The translations under genes and the position numbers were made by a program. From the NCBI RefSeq assembly GCF_042445055.1, contig NZ_CP170339.1, forward strand, positions 1,798,001 through 1,862,000: a DNA stretch of 64,000 nucleotides, written 5' to 3'. The stretch is from Falsihalocynthiibacter sp042445055. Its GTDB lineage: Bacteria; Pseudomonadota; Alphaproteobacteria; Rhodobacterales; Rhodobacteraceae. Shown one piece after another: positions 24,535-33,510 of the stretch. Position 1 is the stretch's first letter; each line of letters starts with the position of its first letter. Under the pieces are notes generated by a model, which was not told the origin of the DNA, did not search any database, and was given only the letters and a program-made list of their open reading frames with translations.

Positions 24535-25716
24535 TTAGGTCGTCGCGGCAATCGCTGTTGTGAACTCTGCCTTGAGCACTTCGATATCCTCAACGCCGAC
24601 GGAAACACGGAAAAACCCCTCGCTTATGCCAAGAGCGGCGCGCCCTTCCGTGGTTAGTGCACGGTGCGACGAGCTTGCAGGATGCGATAGCGTTGTTCCG
24701 ATGTCGCCCAGCGTCGGCGCGAATGCGATGTTCGGAGCCGCAAGAGTAAGCGCATTGGCCGCGGCGCGACCGCCCTCAATCTCAAAACTCACCATATGCG
24801 AGCCGCGTTCCCCCATCAGAACACCCGCGCGATTATGATCGGGATGATCGCTCCGCGTGGGATAGAGTACCCGCTTTACGGCGGGCAGGCTTGCGAGGTG
24901 ATCGGCGAGTGCCTTGGCGTTTTCCTCGGCACGGTCATAGCGCAAGTTGAACGAATAAAGTCCACGCTCCGCAAGCCAGCAATCAAAGGGGCTCGGCGTG
25001 AAACCGAACGTCACCGAGGTGTCATAGATTTTTTTCTGAAGTTCCGCATTTTCGGCAACGGCATAGCCGAGCGTCACATCAGAGTGCCCTGCAAGGAGCT
25101 TGGTTACGGAATGGATTACGATATCTGCGCCATGCTCAAACGGGCGGAAAGCGCGGGGCGTGGTGAAGGTATTGTCCACCACGAGCAACGCGCCAGTCTC
25201 TTGCGCCAATTGCGCAAGCCCCGCCATGTCTGCCACCCGAAGCGTGGGGTTTGAGACAACCTCAACTAGGATCATCTTGGTATCGGGTGTCATCGCGGCA
25301 CGCATGGCGCTGATGTCGGTTGGATCGGCCAGTGTCGCCGAAACGCCAAAGCGCGGCATGTCTTGAGTTAACATCCGCAGGGACCGACCATAGAGCTGAT
25401 CTCCCGCAACAACGTGATCACCCGCCTGCAATACGCCCATCAAGACAGCAGAGACTGCCGACATGCCGGAACTTGTGATAATGCCGCCCTGTGCGCCTTC
25501 CATCTGGTCGATCTTTTGGGCAAGCACGTCGGCATTCGGATGCCCCTCGCGCGCATAGGTATACCCCTTGGCGCGGCCCTCGTATTGGTCATCCAAACGA
25601 TCCGGGCTGGGCGAAGCATAAACAACCGATGGCTGGAGCGGCGTCACCACCGCGCGCGAAATTGTTTCGGGCCAAGGGGTGCGGCGCACCAGAGACTCGT
25701 CGGATGAATCAGACAT
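24535..25716 (-). CDS. Cys/Met-metabolism PLP-dependent enzyme (cystathionine lyase/synthase type)
   Basis: A 393-residue fold-type I transsulfuration enzyme. Visible are YTYAREGHPNADVLAQKI, GMSAVSAVLMGVLQAGDHVV, the Tyr in QLYGRS, the DNTFTTP segment, and the PLP lysine in HSVTKLLAGHSDVTLG (about residue 205). The end, TLSHPASSSHRALTTEGRAALG with RVSVGVED, is typical of the class. It could be a cystathionine gamma-synthase, beta- or gamma-lyase or an O-acylhomoserine sulfhydrylase; motifs alone do not decide. It follows the gamma-carbonic anhydrase gene after 43 bases on the same strand. Confidence 0.88.
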   Translation of the reverse strand: MSDSSDESLVRRTPWPETISRAVVTPLQPSVVYASPSPDRLDDQYEGRAKGYTYAREGHPNADVLAQKIDQMEGAQGGIITSSGMSAVSAVLMGVLQAGDHVVAGDQLYGRSLRMLTQDMPRFGVSATLADPTDISAMRAAMTPDTKMILVEVVSNPTLRVADMAGLAQLAQETGALLVVDNTFTTPRAFRPFEHGADIVIHSVTKLLAGHSDVTLGYAVAENAELQKKIYDTSVTFGFTPSPFDCWLAERGLYSFNLRYDRAEENAKALADHLASLPAVKRVLYPTRSDHPDHNRAGVLMGERGSHMVSFEIEGGRAAANALTLAAPNIAFAPTLGDIGTTLSHPASSSHRALTTEGRAALGISEGFFRVSVGVEDIEVLKAEFTTAIAATT

Positions 25717-25759
25717 GAAAATTCCTGTTTATTTCCAGAGAAGGCATTAGGCCGTAACG

Positions 25760-26281
25760 TTAAATTTCAGTTAACCCGCCCATGAAACGGCGCATATTCT
25801 GTTGATAGTGAAGCGCACTGCCGCGCAGTTTTTCAATGGCTTTTTCATCAAGCTCACGCACCACTTTTCCCGGCGCGCCCATGACAAGACTTCCGTCAGG
25901 GATTTCTTTCCCTTCAGTGATCAACGCCCCTGCCCCGATCAGACAATTCTTGCCGATCTTGGCGCCGTTCAGGACAGTCGCACCCATGCCGATCAGCGTG
26001 TTTTCTCCTAGGGTACAACCATGCAACATCGCTTTGTGCCCCACGGTACACCCCGCCCCGATCACCAGTGGAAAGCCGAGGTCCGTGTGCAGAACACAGT
26101 TCTCTTGGATATTACTCCCCGCACCAACGGTGATCAGTTCCATATCCCCACGCAAGGTTGAGCCGAACCAGACAGAGGTGGCGGCCTCAAGAACAACATC
26201 TCCGATCACATTGGCATCGGGTGCAATCCAGCAATCTGCGTTTATCCGAGGGATACGCCCCTCTAGTGCATATTCAGTCAT
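25760..26281 (-). CDS. Gamma-class carbonic anhydrase-like hexapeptide protein
   Basis: A 173-residue left-handed beta-helix protein. The hexapeptide repeats (VIGDVVLEAATSVWFGSTLRGD and following turns) and conserved INADCWIAPDANVIGDV, NCVLHTDLGFPLVIGAG and CTVGHKAMLHGCTLG carry the three zinc-site histidines of the CamH/PaaY/YrdA group. Members hydrate CO2 or are inactive scaffolds; which applies is not decided by the sequence. Its start overlaps the gmk stop by four bases (26278-26281). Confidence 0.88.
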   Translation of the reverse strand: MTEYALEGRIPRINADCWIAPDANVIGDVVLEAATSVWFGSTLRGDMELITVGAGSNIQENCVLHTDLGFPLVIGAGCTVGHKAMLHGCTLGENTLIGMGATVLNGAKIGKNCLIGAGALITEGKEIPDGSLVMGAPGKVVRELDEKAIEKLRGSALHYQQNMRRFMGGLTEI

Positions 26282-26934
26282 TCCCGCTCCTCAAATTCTG
26301 CATTCAAATTGCGAACATGGTCCATCAGGCCGGTTTGACGACTGCGGCGAAGGCGCTCTGCCATAACGATGGCGCGGATTTCTTCTTCGGCGCGATCAAC
26401 ATCGGTATTCACCAAAACATAGTCATATTCCGCCCAGTGGCTGATCTCATCCTTGCTGCGCTCCATGCGGCCTTTGATGACCTCTTCGCTGTCTTGCTTG
26501 CGGCCATAAAGGCGGCGCTCAAGCTCCGCGATGGAGGGTGGCAGAACGAAGATCGAGACAACATCCTCGGCGCGGATTGAGTTGCGAACCTGTTGGCCGC
26601 CTTGCCAGTCGATATCAAACAATACGTCATGCCCAGCCTGAAGCGCCTCAACGACTGGCGCTTTTGGGGAGCCATAGAAGTTGTCGAAAACCTGTGCGTG
26701 TTCAAGCATCTCGTTGTTATCAACCATCGCCTGAAAACTCTCGCGGCTATGGAAGTAATATTCGCGGCCATGCTCCTCGCCGTCGCGCGGTGCACGCGTC
26801 GTGGCCGAGACAGAGAACTGCATGGTGGGATCCCATTTCATCAAACGTTTTGCGAGGGTCGACTTGCCCGCACCCGAAGGAGAGGACAAAATTATCAAGA
26901 TACCCCTGCGGGCGTTTGCGGCATTCTCTGTCAT
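26278..26934 (-). CDS. gmk: Guanylate kinase
   Basis: A 218-residue enzyme that phosphorylates GMP to GDP with ATP. The P-loop SSPSGAGKST (about residues 13-22), the GMP-binding motifs SATTRAPRDGEEHGREYYF and LFDIDWQGGQQV, and SKDEISHWAEYDYVLVN are diagnostic. It lies two bases downstream of the yicC-type gene, an arrangement seen across many bacteria, and overlaps the carbonic anhydrase-like gene. Confidence 0.97.
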   Translation of the reverse strand: MTENAANARRGILIILSSPSGAGKSTLAKRLMKWDPTMQFSVSATTRAPRDGEEHGREYYFHSRESFQAMVDNNEMLEHAQVFDNFYGSPKAPVVEALQAGHDVLFDIDWQGGQQVRNSIRAEDVVSIFVLPPSIAELERRLYGRKQDSEEVIKGRMERSKDEISHWAEYDYVLVNTDVDRAEEEIRAIVMAERLRRSRQTGLMDHVRNLNAEFEERE

Positions 26935-26936
26935 GT

Positions 26937-27827
26937 TTACTCCACGTTTTGAACCTGCTCGCGCATCTGATCTATGACGGCCTTCAGGTCAAGCCCGATC
27001 CGTGTCAAAGTCACGGCTTGGGCCTTGGAGCATAGCGTGTTTGCCTCGCGGTTGAACTCCTGAGACAGGAAATCAAGCTTGCGTCCCACGGGCGTATCAG
27101 AGTCGAGCAAATCACGTGCAGCAGCAACATGCGCGTGCAAACGGTCAATTTCCTCGGTGACATCCGACTTGACTGCAAGGATCGCGAGCTCTTGGGCAAT
27201 CCGATGTTCATCAAGCCCTTCGGAATTATCAAGAATTTTAGCTACATTGTCCTTAAAGGTCTGCGCCATTACATCCTTGCGCGCTTCGGCTTCTTTGGCG
27301 GCGGCATTGGTGAGTTCTTCGATCTGGTCAAGCTGATCCTCTAGAACCTCGCCAAGAACGGCCCCCTCGTTTGCGCGCATTTTTGCGAATGCTTTGAGCA
27401 GGATATCAAGATCGCGCAGAATCGACGCCTTGAGTTGGGTCGTATCCTGTGAGTCGTTGTTGGTTTCCTGTACCCCTTTTTGCGAGATTAGATCGAGCGC
27501 CGTGACCCCAGACAAGGTTAAATTATGGTCGCGACTTACGTTCTCAATCGACTTAACCATGAGCACAGTGCGCTTCAGAGCGTCCTTATTTATGGTTAAT
27601 ATCTGCTCGTTGTTCGTACGGTTGATCTTGAGAGAAAGCTGAATGGAACCACGGGAGAATTCACTTGAGACTTTGCTCTTAACTTCTTGATCTAGGCCAA
27701 TAATCCAGTCCGGAACGCGGGGACGTATGTCCAGCCCTCGGGCGTTCACGCCGCGCATCTCCCATACCCATTCGTATAGGTCATCCCCACCTGAATGGGT
27801 AGCAAAGCTCGTCATTGAGTTAACCAT
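26937..27827 (-). CDS. YicC/YloC-family endoribonuclease
   Basis: A 296-residue protein with the N-terminal MTSFATHSG and WEMRGVNARGLDIRPRVP (YicC_N) and the C-terminal DUF1732 region: SDVTEEIDRLHAHVAAARDLL, then VGRKLDFLSQEFNREANTLCSKA. The family has endoribonuclease activity linked to sRNA decay and stationary-phase survival in E. coli. The ATG at 27827 (MVNSM) is preferred over the frame start at 27863, with GGGGAG upstream, and its product matches the family N-terminus. First gene of yicC-gmk-carbonic anhydrase. Confidence 0.92.
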   Translation of the reverse strand: MVNSMTSFATHSGGDDLYEWVWEMRGVNARGLDIRPRVPDWIIGLDQEVKSKVSSEFSRGSIQLSLKINRTNNEQILTINKDALKRTVLMVKSIENVSRDHNLTLSGVTALDLISQKGVQETNNDSQDTTQLKASILRDLDILLKAFAKMRANEGAVLGEVLEDQLDQIEELTNAAAKEAEARKDVMAQTFKDNVAKILDNSEGLDEHRIAQELAILAVKSDVTEEIDRLHAHVAAARDLLDSDTPVGRKLDFLSQEFNREANTLCSKAQAVTLTRIGLDLKAVIDQMREQVQNVE

Positions 27828-27987
27828 ATTACCCGAAATCTCCCCAAAACCGTGCGAAAGCACTTATGTTAACACTTGAGTAACAAGTGCGGAGATAAGG
27901 TTAACAGAGGCCTCCGCACGGAACAATAACCCAACGCATCCAAGTAGTTAGTTTGATCGGTGGGCTTAACGAGTGAGGGCTACGGCC

Positions 27988-28662
27988 ATGCAGAGTACAA
28001 CAGAGAACAATATAGTAGATATTAAGGAGTTCAGGCAGGTCATGTCCTATCCCGCTATCAACGCAGTTATCGCCTATTGGGATGGTTTGCGCGCGGGGCG
28101 CGCTGTTCCGATGCGCAGCGAAGTTGACCCGCGCGGGATTGAGCCTGCGCTTGAGAACGCGTTTATCCTTGAACGTATCGCGCCCGGAATGGCGCGTATT
28201 CGCCTTGCTGGCGCGCATATGTCGGACCTTATGGGAATGGAAGTGCGCGGTATGCCCTTCACCGCGTTCTTTTGTCCGACCGCGCGCAAAGACATGAGCG
28301 ATATCTTGGAAGCGGTTTTCAACGGTCCAGAAATTGCAGACATAACGCTGGAGTCGGATAAGGGGATCGGTAAGCCGCCACTGTCGGGCAAGATCGTTCT
28401 ATTGCCACTCAAAAGTGACCTTGGCGATGTTACGCGTATCCTTGGCTGCTTTGTCACCACAGGCGAAATCGGCCGCGGCCCGCGTCGTTTTGAGGTAACT
28501 GAGCGAAGACTAACGCAGGTTAGCGGCGGCCCCGCGATCCCGCGCGCAGTCGAGGAAATCACCGAAGATCAGGCGCCTGTTGCCTCTGGATTTCAGGAAC
28601 CCGCAACGGAGTTCCGGCACAAAGGGCGGCCTAAGCTTCGCCTCTTAACGTTTGATAATTAA
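27988..28662 (+). CDS. PAS_5 domain protein
   Basis: A 224-residue cytosolic protein of the alphaproteobacterial PAS_5 family. Typical segments are FRQVMSYPAINAVIAYWDGLR, PMRSEVDPRGIEPALENAFILERIAPG and RIRLAGAHMSDLMGMEVRGMPFTA. No output domain follows, only a polar tail ending in KGRPKLRLLTFDN. Relatives occur in multiple copies in Caulobacter and rhodobacters and have no established role beyond presumed sensing. ATG at 27988 is chosen because GAGGG lies at a suitable distance; the in-frame GTG at 27973 is less likely. Confidence 0.85.
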   Translation: MQSTTENNIVDIKEFRQVMSYPAINAVIAYWDGLRAGRAVPMRSEVDPRGIEPALENAFILERIAPGMARIRLAGAHMSDLMGMEVRGMPFTAFFCPTARKDMSDILEAVFNGPEIADITLESDKGIGKPPLSGKIVLLPLKSDLGDVTRILGCFVTTGEIGRGPRRFEVTERRLTQVSGGPAIPRAVEEITEDQAPVASGFQEPATEFRHKGRPKLRLLTFDN

Positions 28663-28667
28663 ACGAA

Positions 28668-28702
28668 AAAGGCCCCGCACTCTACTCAAGTGCGGGGCCT
28701 TT
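28668..28702. terminator. Strong bidirectional terminator
   Basis: AAAGGCCCCGCACT (28668-28681) pairs perfectly over 14 bases with AGTGCGGGGCCTTT (28689-28702), loop CTACTCA, flanked by As and Ts on both sides. It serves both the PAS_5 gene and the leftward DAHP synthase gene. Confidence 0.9.
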
Positions 28703-28719
28703 CATAAAATCATGACAGA

Positions 28720-30090
28720 TTAGCTTGCGATCGTTGCTTTCGCAGTTTCTGTACGATTGGCCAGCTCTTCTGCGACGAGGAATGCAAGCTCAAGGGATTG
28801 GCTCGCGTTCAAACGTGGATCGCAGGCTGTGTGGTAACGATCAGACAGGCCCTCGTCCGTTACAGCGCGAACACCGCCTGTACATTCGGTTACGTCCTGA
28901 CCGGTCATCTCAAAATGCACGCCACCTGGAACTGTGCCCGAAGCGTTGTGGATTTCAAAGAATTCCCGCACTTCGCGCAGTACGCTATCGAACGGACGTG
29001 TCTTGTAACCTGACTCAGATTTGATCGTATTCCCGTGCATTGGATCGCACGTCCAGAGAACGTTCGCGCCCTCTTCTTGGACAGTTTTGATCAAACGCGG
29101 TAGGTGATCGCCAACGCTGCCCGCACCAAAGCGCGCGATCAACGTCAGACGCCCTGCTTCGTTCTCGGGGTTCAGTTTCGCCATCAGAACTTTGAGGTCC
29201 TCTGCGGTCGTTGTTGGACCACACTTGAGGCCAATCGGGTTCTGCACACCGCGACAGAACTCAACATGCGCGCCATCGGGCTGACGTGTACGATCGCCAA
29301 TCCAGATCATGTGACCAGAGCCAGCAATCGGCAGGCCGGATGTGGAATCGATGCGGCAAAGCGCTTCTTCATATTCCAGCAACAGACCTTCGTGCGATGT
29401 GTAGAAATCAACCGAAGATAGCGTGTGCGCCGCGTCATCCGTAACACCCGCCGCTTTCATGAAGTCGAGCGTATCAGAGATACGAGCGGCCATATCGCGG
29501 TAGCGTGCAGCGTTGTCGGCCTCGGTAAAGCCAAGCGTCCAAGCGTGGACCTGATGCACATCGGCATAGCCGCCTTGGCTGAACGCACGAACCAAGTTCA
29601 GTGTCGCGGCGGCCTGTGTGTAGGCTTGCAACATCTTGGACGGGTTCGGAATTCGGGCCTCTGCCGTGAATGGCAACTCGTTAATGATGTCACCACGGTA
29701 GCTTGGTAATTCCACACCATTCACTGTTTCGGTTGGCGCTGAGCGCGGCTTGGCGAATTGGCCAGCCATACGACCAACCTTCACCACAGGCACCTTGGCG
29801 CCGTAAGTGAGGACCATCGCCATTTGCAACATCACTTTGAATGTGTCGCGAATACCATCCGCCGAAAATTGCTCAAAGCTCTCTGCACAATCGCCGCCCT
29901 GCAAAAGGAATGCGTCGCCACGGCTCGCAGCCGCAAGAGATTTCTTGAGAGTCCGAACCTCACCCGCAAAGACGAGCGGCGGATATTTCGCTAGCTGAGC
30001 CTCCACGGCCTCCAGCGCGGCCTGATCCGTATACTCGGGCATCTGGATCCGTGGTTTTGCACGCCAACCAGATTTTTGCCAATTTGTCAT
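28720..30090 (-). CDS. Class II 3-deoxy-7-phosphoheptulonate synthase
   Basis: A 456-residue plant/mycobacterial-type DAHP synthase that joins phosphoenolpyruvate and erythrose 4-phosphate at the entry of the shikimate pathway. Signatures are WQKSGWRAKPRIQMPEY, PPLVFAGEVRTLK, the QGGDCAESF loop, KVGRMAGQFAKPRS, GLKCGPTTT and the metal-site CDPMHGNTI. ATG at 30090 follows GGAGC; the frame extends to 30159 but conserved sequence starts here. It stands alone and is divergent from the GlxA-type regulator. Confidence 0.95.
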   Translation of the reverse strand: MTNWQKSGWRAKPRIQMPEYTDQAALEAVEAQLAKYPPLVFAGEVRTLKKSLAAASRGDAFLLQGGDCAESFEQFSADGIRDTFKVMLQMAMVLTYGAKVPVVKVGRMAGQFAKPRSAPTETVNGVELPSYRGDIINELPFTAEARIPNPSKMLQAYTQAAATLNLVRAFSQGGYADVHQVHAWTLGFTEADNAARYRDMAARISDTLDFMKAAGVTDDAAHTLSSVDFYTSHEGLLLEYEEALCRIDSTSGLPIAGSGHMIWIGDRTRQPDGAHVEFCRGVQNPIGLKCGPTTTAEDLKVLMAKLNPENEAGRLTLIARFGAGSVGDHLPRLIKTVQEEGANVLWTCDPMHGNTIKSESGYKTRPFDSVLREVREFFEIHNASGTVPGGVHFEMTGQDVTECTGGVRAVTDEGLSDRYHTACDPRLNASQSLELAFLVAEELANRTETAKATIAS

Positions 30091-30261
30091 CGTCTTTGCT
30101 CCAAAAAATAAATGTTCGAGTGTTATAGGCCCCGTAGAAGGCAATTGCCAACACTCCAAAGCCCCATAAACGGGATTAATTCGTGTTACCGCCTGACTTT
30201 TCTCTCTTGCGCCGTGATTTGAAAGCTGGTTCCGTACCCTATGGGCTTGACTTCCGGAGGA

Positions 30262-31269
30262 ATGAACTTGAGTCGTGATACCGTTGAAATCAAAACAGAA
30301 AACGTCAAGCCGCGCCGCTTTGCCTTTGTTTTGTTAGATAATTTTACAATGATGTGCTTCTCGAGTGCCGTAGAAGCGCTGCGAATTGCCAATCGGATGT
30401 CGCGATTGCCCCTCTATGAATGGAAACTTCTGAGCGAGGATGGTAATTCCGTCACCAGCTCTGCGCTTGTTGAGTTTAATGTGGATAGTGATCTGGTTGA
30501 ATTGAACCATGACGACACGATTATGCTCTGTGGTGGGGTCAAGATTCGTGACGCGACAACGCAGAAGCTTCTGAATTGGATTCGCCGCGAAGGACGTCGC
30601 GGGGTTACGCTGGGCGGGCTTTGCACCTCTGCGCATGTTTTGGCCAAGGCGGGATTGCTGGATGGAAAACGCGCCGCAATTCATTGGGAAAACCACGACA
30701 GTTTCGAAGAAGATTTCCCCAATGTCACGCTCAGCAACTCGGTTTTTGTCATTGACGGCAAGGTGATAACGACCGCCGGCGGCACAAGCTCGATTGACCT
30801 CATGCTTAAATTGATCGCCGAAGATCATGGCGAGGAGCTGGCGAGCGCTGTGGCTGATCAGCTTGTTTACACGTCTATTCGGACCGAGCGCGATTCCCCG
30901 CGCCTATCGGTGCCCAGTCGGTTTGGCGTGCGTCATCATAAACTATCCGAGGTGATCCAAACGATGGAAAGCAACCTCGAAGATCCCATAAGCCCCGCCA
31001 CCCTCGCCCAGAATGTTGGGTTAAGTACGCGGCAGCTTGAGCGTCTTTTCCGTCGCTACCTCAATCGCTCGCCAAAACGATTCTATATGGAAATCCGCCT
31101 TCAAAAGGCGCGTAACCTATTGATGCAAACGGATATGAGCGTGATTAATGTTGCCTTGGCTTGCGGGTTTTCCTCGGCGAGTCACTTCTCGAAGTGCTAT
31201 CGCGCACAGTATAGCACCACGCCCTATCGTGAGCGCGGTGTTCAAACCATCCACGCAATCGCGCCATAA
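30262..31269 (+). CDS. GlxA-type AraC-family regulator
   Basis: About 335 residues: an N-terminal DJ-1/PfpI-like domain (FAFVLLDNFTMMCFSSAVEALRI, with GGLCTSAHVLAKAGLL at the elbow) and a C-terminal AraC HTH pair (LAQNVGLSTRQLERLFRRYL and MSVINVALACGFSSASHFSKCYRA). This layout is shared with GbdR, CdhR and ArgR of the GATase1-AraC group, which sense quaternary amines or arginine. The start is uncertain: GGAGG is one base before ATG 30262, while TTG 30268 has ideal spacing. No target is obvious; the Liv operon begins 176 bases downstream. Confidence 0.88.
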   Translation: MNLSRDTVEIKTENVKPRRFAFVLLDNFTMMCFSSAVEALRIANRMSRLPLYEWKLLSEDGNSVTSSALVEFNVDSDLVELNHDDTIMLCGGVKIRDATTQKLLNWIRREGRRGVTLGGLCTSAHVLAKAGLLDGKRAAIHWENHDSFEEDFPNVTLSNSVFVIDGKVITTAGGTSSIDLMLKLIAEDHGEELASAVADQLVYTSIRTERDSPRLSVPSRFGVRHHKLSEVIQTMESNLEDPISPATLAQNVGLSTRQLERLFRRYLNRSPKRFYMEIRLQKARNLLMQTDMSVINVALACGFSSASHFSKCYRAQYSTTPYRERGVQTIHAIAP

Positions 31270-31336
31270 ATACCAATTACTACGCAGGTCTTACGTAGGG
31301 GAAACTCCGCGCGATCAAAGTGAATGCGAAATTAAA

Positions 31337-31381
31337 CCCGCTTTTTGATCAAAATCAGGGAAAATCCCCTTTTCAAGCGGG
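31337..31381 (+). promoter_or_regulatory. FNR-like site inside an inverted repeat before the Liv operon
   Basis: CCCGCTT (31337-31343) and AAGCGGG (31375-31381) bracket the 12-base palindrome TTTTGATCAAAA (31343-31354) and TTGAT-CAAA-ATCAG (31345-31358), a 9-of-10 match to the FNR/FnrL consensus TTGAT-N4-ATCAA. An inner GGG/CCC hairpin is also present. Regulation by an FNR/Crp-type protein is inferred only. Confidence 0.35.
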
Positions 31382-31445
31382 AAACTCATGAATAACCTCT
31401 CTCTATTATCTGGACGTTCGATCCAGTCCAACAAGGGAGAAAGAT

Positions 31446-32630
31446 ATGAAGAAGTTGCTACTAGCGACTACAGCTGCGGCACTGGTTGGTACGGGTGCAT
31501 CCGCTGAGGAAATCAAACTCGGCGTATTCCTCGGTTTCACAGGGCCAATTGAATCAATGGTTGCAGAGATGGGCCCAGCTGCCGAACTCGCGATCAAAGA
31601 GGTTTCGGAATCTGGCAAGCTTTTGGACGGAACGACTGTTACTGCAGTTCGCGGTGACACAACTTGTATCGATGCTGGTGCTGCGACTGCTGCGGCTGAG
31701 CGTCTGATCACAAGTGAAGGTGTTAAAGCTCTTATCGGTGGTGACTGTTCTGGGGTAACCGGTGCTGCGCTTGCGAACGTTGCGGTTCCAAACGGCATCG
31801 TAATGATTTCGCCTTCTGCGACATCCCCGGGCCTTTCCACTGCTGAAGATAACGGCTTGTTCTTCCGGACATCACCATCCGATGCGCGTCAAGGCGTTGT
31901 GATGACAGAGGTTATTATGGACCGCGGCATCAAAGAAGTTGCCGTAACATATACAAACAACGACTATGGCAAAGGCTTGGCTGATGCGTTCGCAGCAGCA
32001 TTCGAAGAAGCTGGCGGCACAGTAACAATCAACACTGCCCACGAAGACGGCAAAGCAGACTACTCTGCTGAGGTTGGTGCGCTTGCATCTGCTGGCGGCG
32101 AAGTTCTTGTGATCGCAGGTTACGTTGACCAAGGTGGTTCGGGCATCATCCAAGCGTCGCTTGACTCCGGTGCTTTCGACACATTCGTCTTCCCTGACGG
32201 CATGGTTTCCGAAACACTCGTGTCTAACTTCGGTTCTGACATCAACGGTTCCTTCGGTCAGCACCCAGGCACAGACAGCCCCGGCGCAGCAGTTATGCAA
32301 GAGCTTGGCGCAGCCAACGGTTTTGACGGCACAGGCGCATTCGCTGGCGAAAGCTATGACGCTGCTGCCCTCATCATGCTCGCGATGCAATCTGCTGGCT
32401 CAACTGAGTCCGCCGATTTCAAAGACCACGTAGTAAAAGTTGCAAACGCTCCGGGTGAGAAAATCTACCCTGGTGAGTTGGCAAAAGCGCTCGAAATTCT
32501 CGCTGGTGGCGGGGAAGTTGACTATGTTGGCGCATCTGCGGTTGAACTTATCGGACCAGGCGAAAGTGCTGGTAACTATCGTGAAATCGAAATCAAAGAC
32601 GGTGAAATTGCAACGGCTCAGTACCGTTAA
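31446..32630 (+). CDS. Branched-chain amino acid-type ABC transporter substrate-binding protein
   Basis: A 394-residue periplasmic binding protein (Peripla_BP_6 / LivJ class). A signal peptide ends near residue 20 (GTGASA). Conserved segments include IKLGVFLGFTGPIESM, AVRGDTTCIDAGAATAAAERLI, VKALIGGDCSGVTGAAL and VTYTNNDYGKGLADAF. Biased codon use suggests strong expression. It leads a five-gene transporter. Such systems carry leucine/isoleucine/valine but also urea, amides or aromatic acids; the substrate is unproven. Confidence 0.92.
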   Translation: MKKLLLATTAAALVGTGASAEEIKLGVFLGFTGPIESMVAEMGPAAELAIKEVSESGKLLDGTTVTAVRGDTTCIDAGAATAAAERLITSEGVKALIGGDCSGVTGAALANVAVPNGIVMISPSATSPGLSTAEDNGLFFRTSPSDARQGVVMTEVIMDRGIKEVAVTYTNNDYGKGLADAFAAAFEEAGGTVTINTAHEDGKADYSAEVGALASAGGEVLVIAGYVDQGGSGIIQASLDSGAFDTFVFPDGMVSETLVSNFGSDINGSFGQHPGTDSPGAAVMQELGAANGFDGTGAFAGESYDAAALIMLAMQSAGSTESADFKDHVVKVANAPGEKIYPGELAKALEILAGGGEVDYVGASAVELIGPGESAGNYREIEIKDGEIATAQYR

Positions 32631-32648
32631 TCACTCTTGAATCAACTG

Positions 32649-32675
32649 AACAGCCCGGATTATTTCCGGGCTGTT
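32649..32675 (+). other. Hairpin after the Liv binding-protein gene
   Basis: AACAGCCCGG (32649-32658) pairs with CCGGGCTGTT (32666-32675), loop ATTATTT, followed only by TCAAT. It sits 18 bases after the binding-protein stop and 49 bases before the first ATPase gene, suiting partial termination or 3'-end protection. Confidence 0.6.
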
Positions 32676-32724
32676 TCAATAAGTTGCAGCCTGTTCTTCA
32701 TGAGCTGCACTGAGGGGATAATCT

Positions 32725-33510
32725 ATGATTGTGGTCGAGGATCTGCATAAGCACTTTGGTGGCTTCCATGCAGTGGATGGCGCGAGCCTATCGATTAAAG
32801 AAGGATCAATTACGGGATTGATTGGTCCGAACGGCGCGGGGAAAACCACGCTGTTTAATGTTATCGCGGGAGTATTGCCGCCAACATCGGGACGCGTGAC
32901 CATGGGGGGCGAGGACATCACGGGTCTACCGCCACATGAGTTGTTCGAAAAAGGACTTCTGCGCACGTTCCAGATTGCACATGAATTTTCATCGATGACC
33001 GTTCGAGAAAACCTGATGATGGTTCCCGGCGCACAAGCAGGCGAAACCCTGTGGAACGCATGGTTCAAGCGCGGACAGGTCGCCCAAGAGGAAGCCGCCC
33101 TTCTAAAAAAAGCGGATGAGGTGCTGGAATTCCTCACGATCGACCACCTCAAGGACGAAAAAGCAGGCAACCTATCTGGTGGACAGAAAAAGCTGCTAGA
33201 GCTTGGCCGCACGATGATGGTCGACGCCAAGATCGTTTTCCTTGATGAAGTTGGCGCGGGTGTAAATCGCACGCTTCTGAACACCATTGGCGATGCGATC
33301 ATCCGTCTAAACAAAGAGCGCGGTTATACTTTCGTTGTGATCGAGCACGACATGGACTTTATCGGGCGGCTCTGCGATCCGGTGATTTGTATGGCCGAGG
33401 GCAAAGTCCTTGCCGAAGGGACACTCGACGAGATCAAAGCCAACGAGCACGTGATCGAAGCCTACCTTGGTACGGGTCTAAAGAATAAAACCGTAGGAGC
33501 CAACGCATGA
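32725..33510 (+). CDS. Liv-type ABC transporter ATP-binding protein (LivG-like)
   Basis: A 261-residue ATPase. Walker A GPNGAGKTTLF, signature LSGGQKKLLELGRTMM, Walker B IVFLDEVGAGVN and the H-loop VIEHDMDFIGRLCDPVICM fit the LivG branch. The Walker B region reads DEVGAGVNRTL where most members have DEPxAGLN, a mild variant with Val after the catalytic Glu. It overlaps the next gene by four bases (33507-33510). Confidence 0.93.
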   Translation: MIVVEDLHKHFGGFHAVDGASLSIKEGSITGLIGPNGAGKTTLFNVIAGVLPPTSGRVTMGGEDITGLPPHELFEKGLLRTFQIAHEFSSMTVRENLMMVPGAQAGETLWNAWFKRGQVAQEEAALLKKADEVLEFLTIDHLKDEKAGNLSGGQKKLLELGRTMMVDAKIVFLDEVGAGVNRTLLNTIGDAIIRLNKERGYTFVVIEHDMDFIGRLCDPVICMAEGKVLAEGTLDEIKANEHVIEAYLGTGLKNKTVGANA

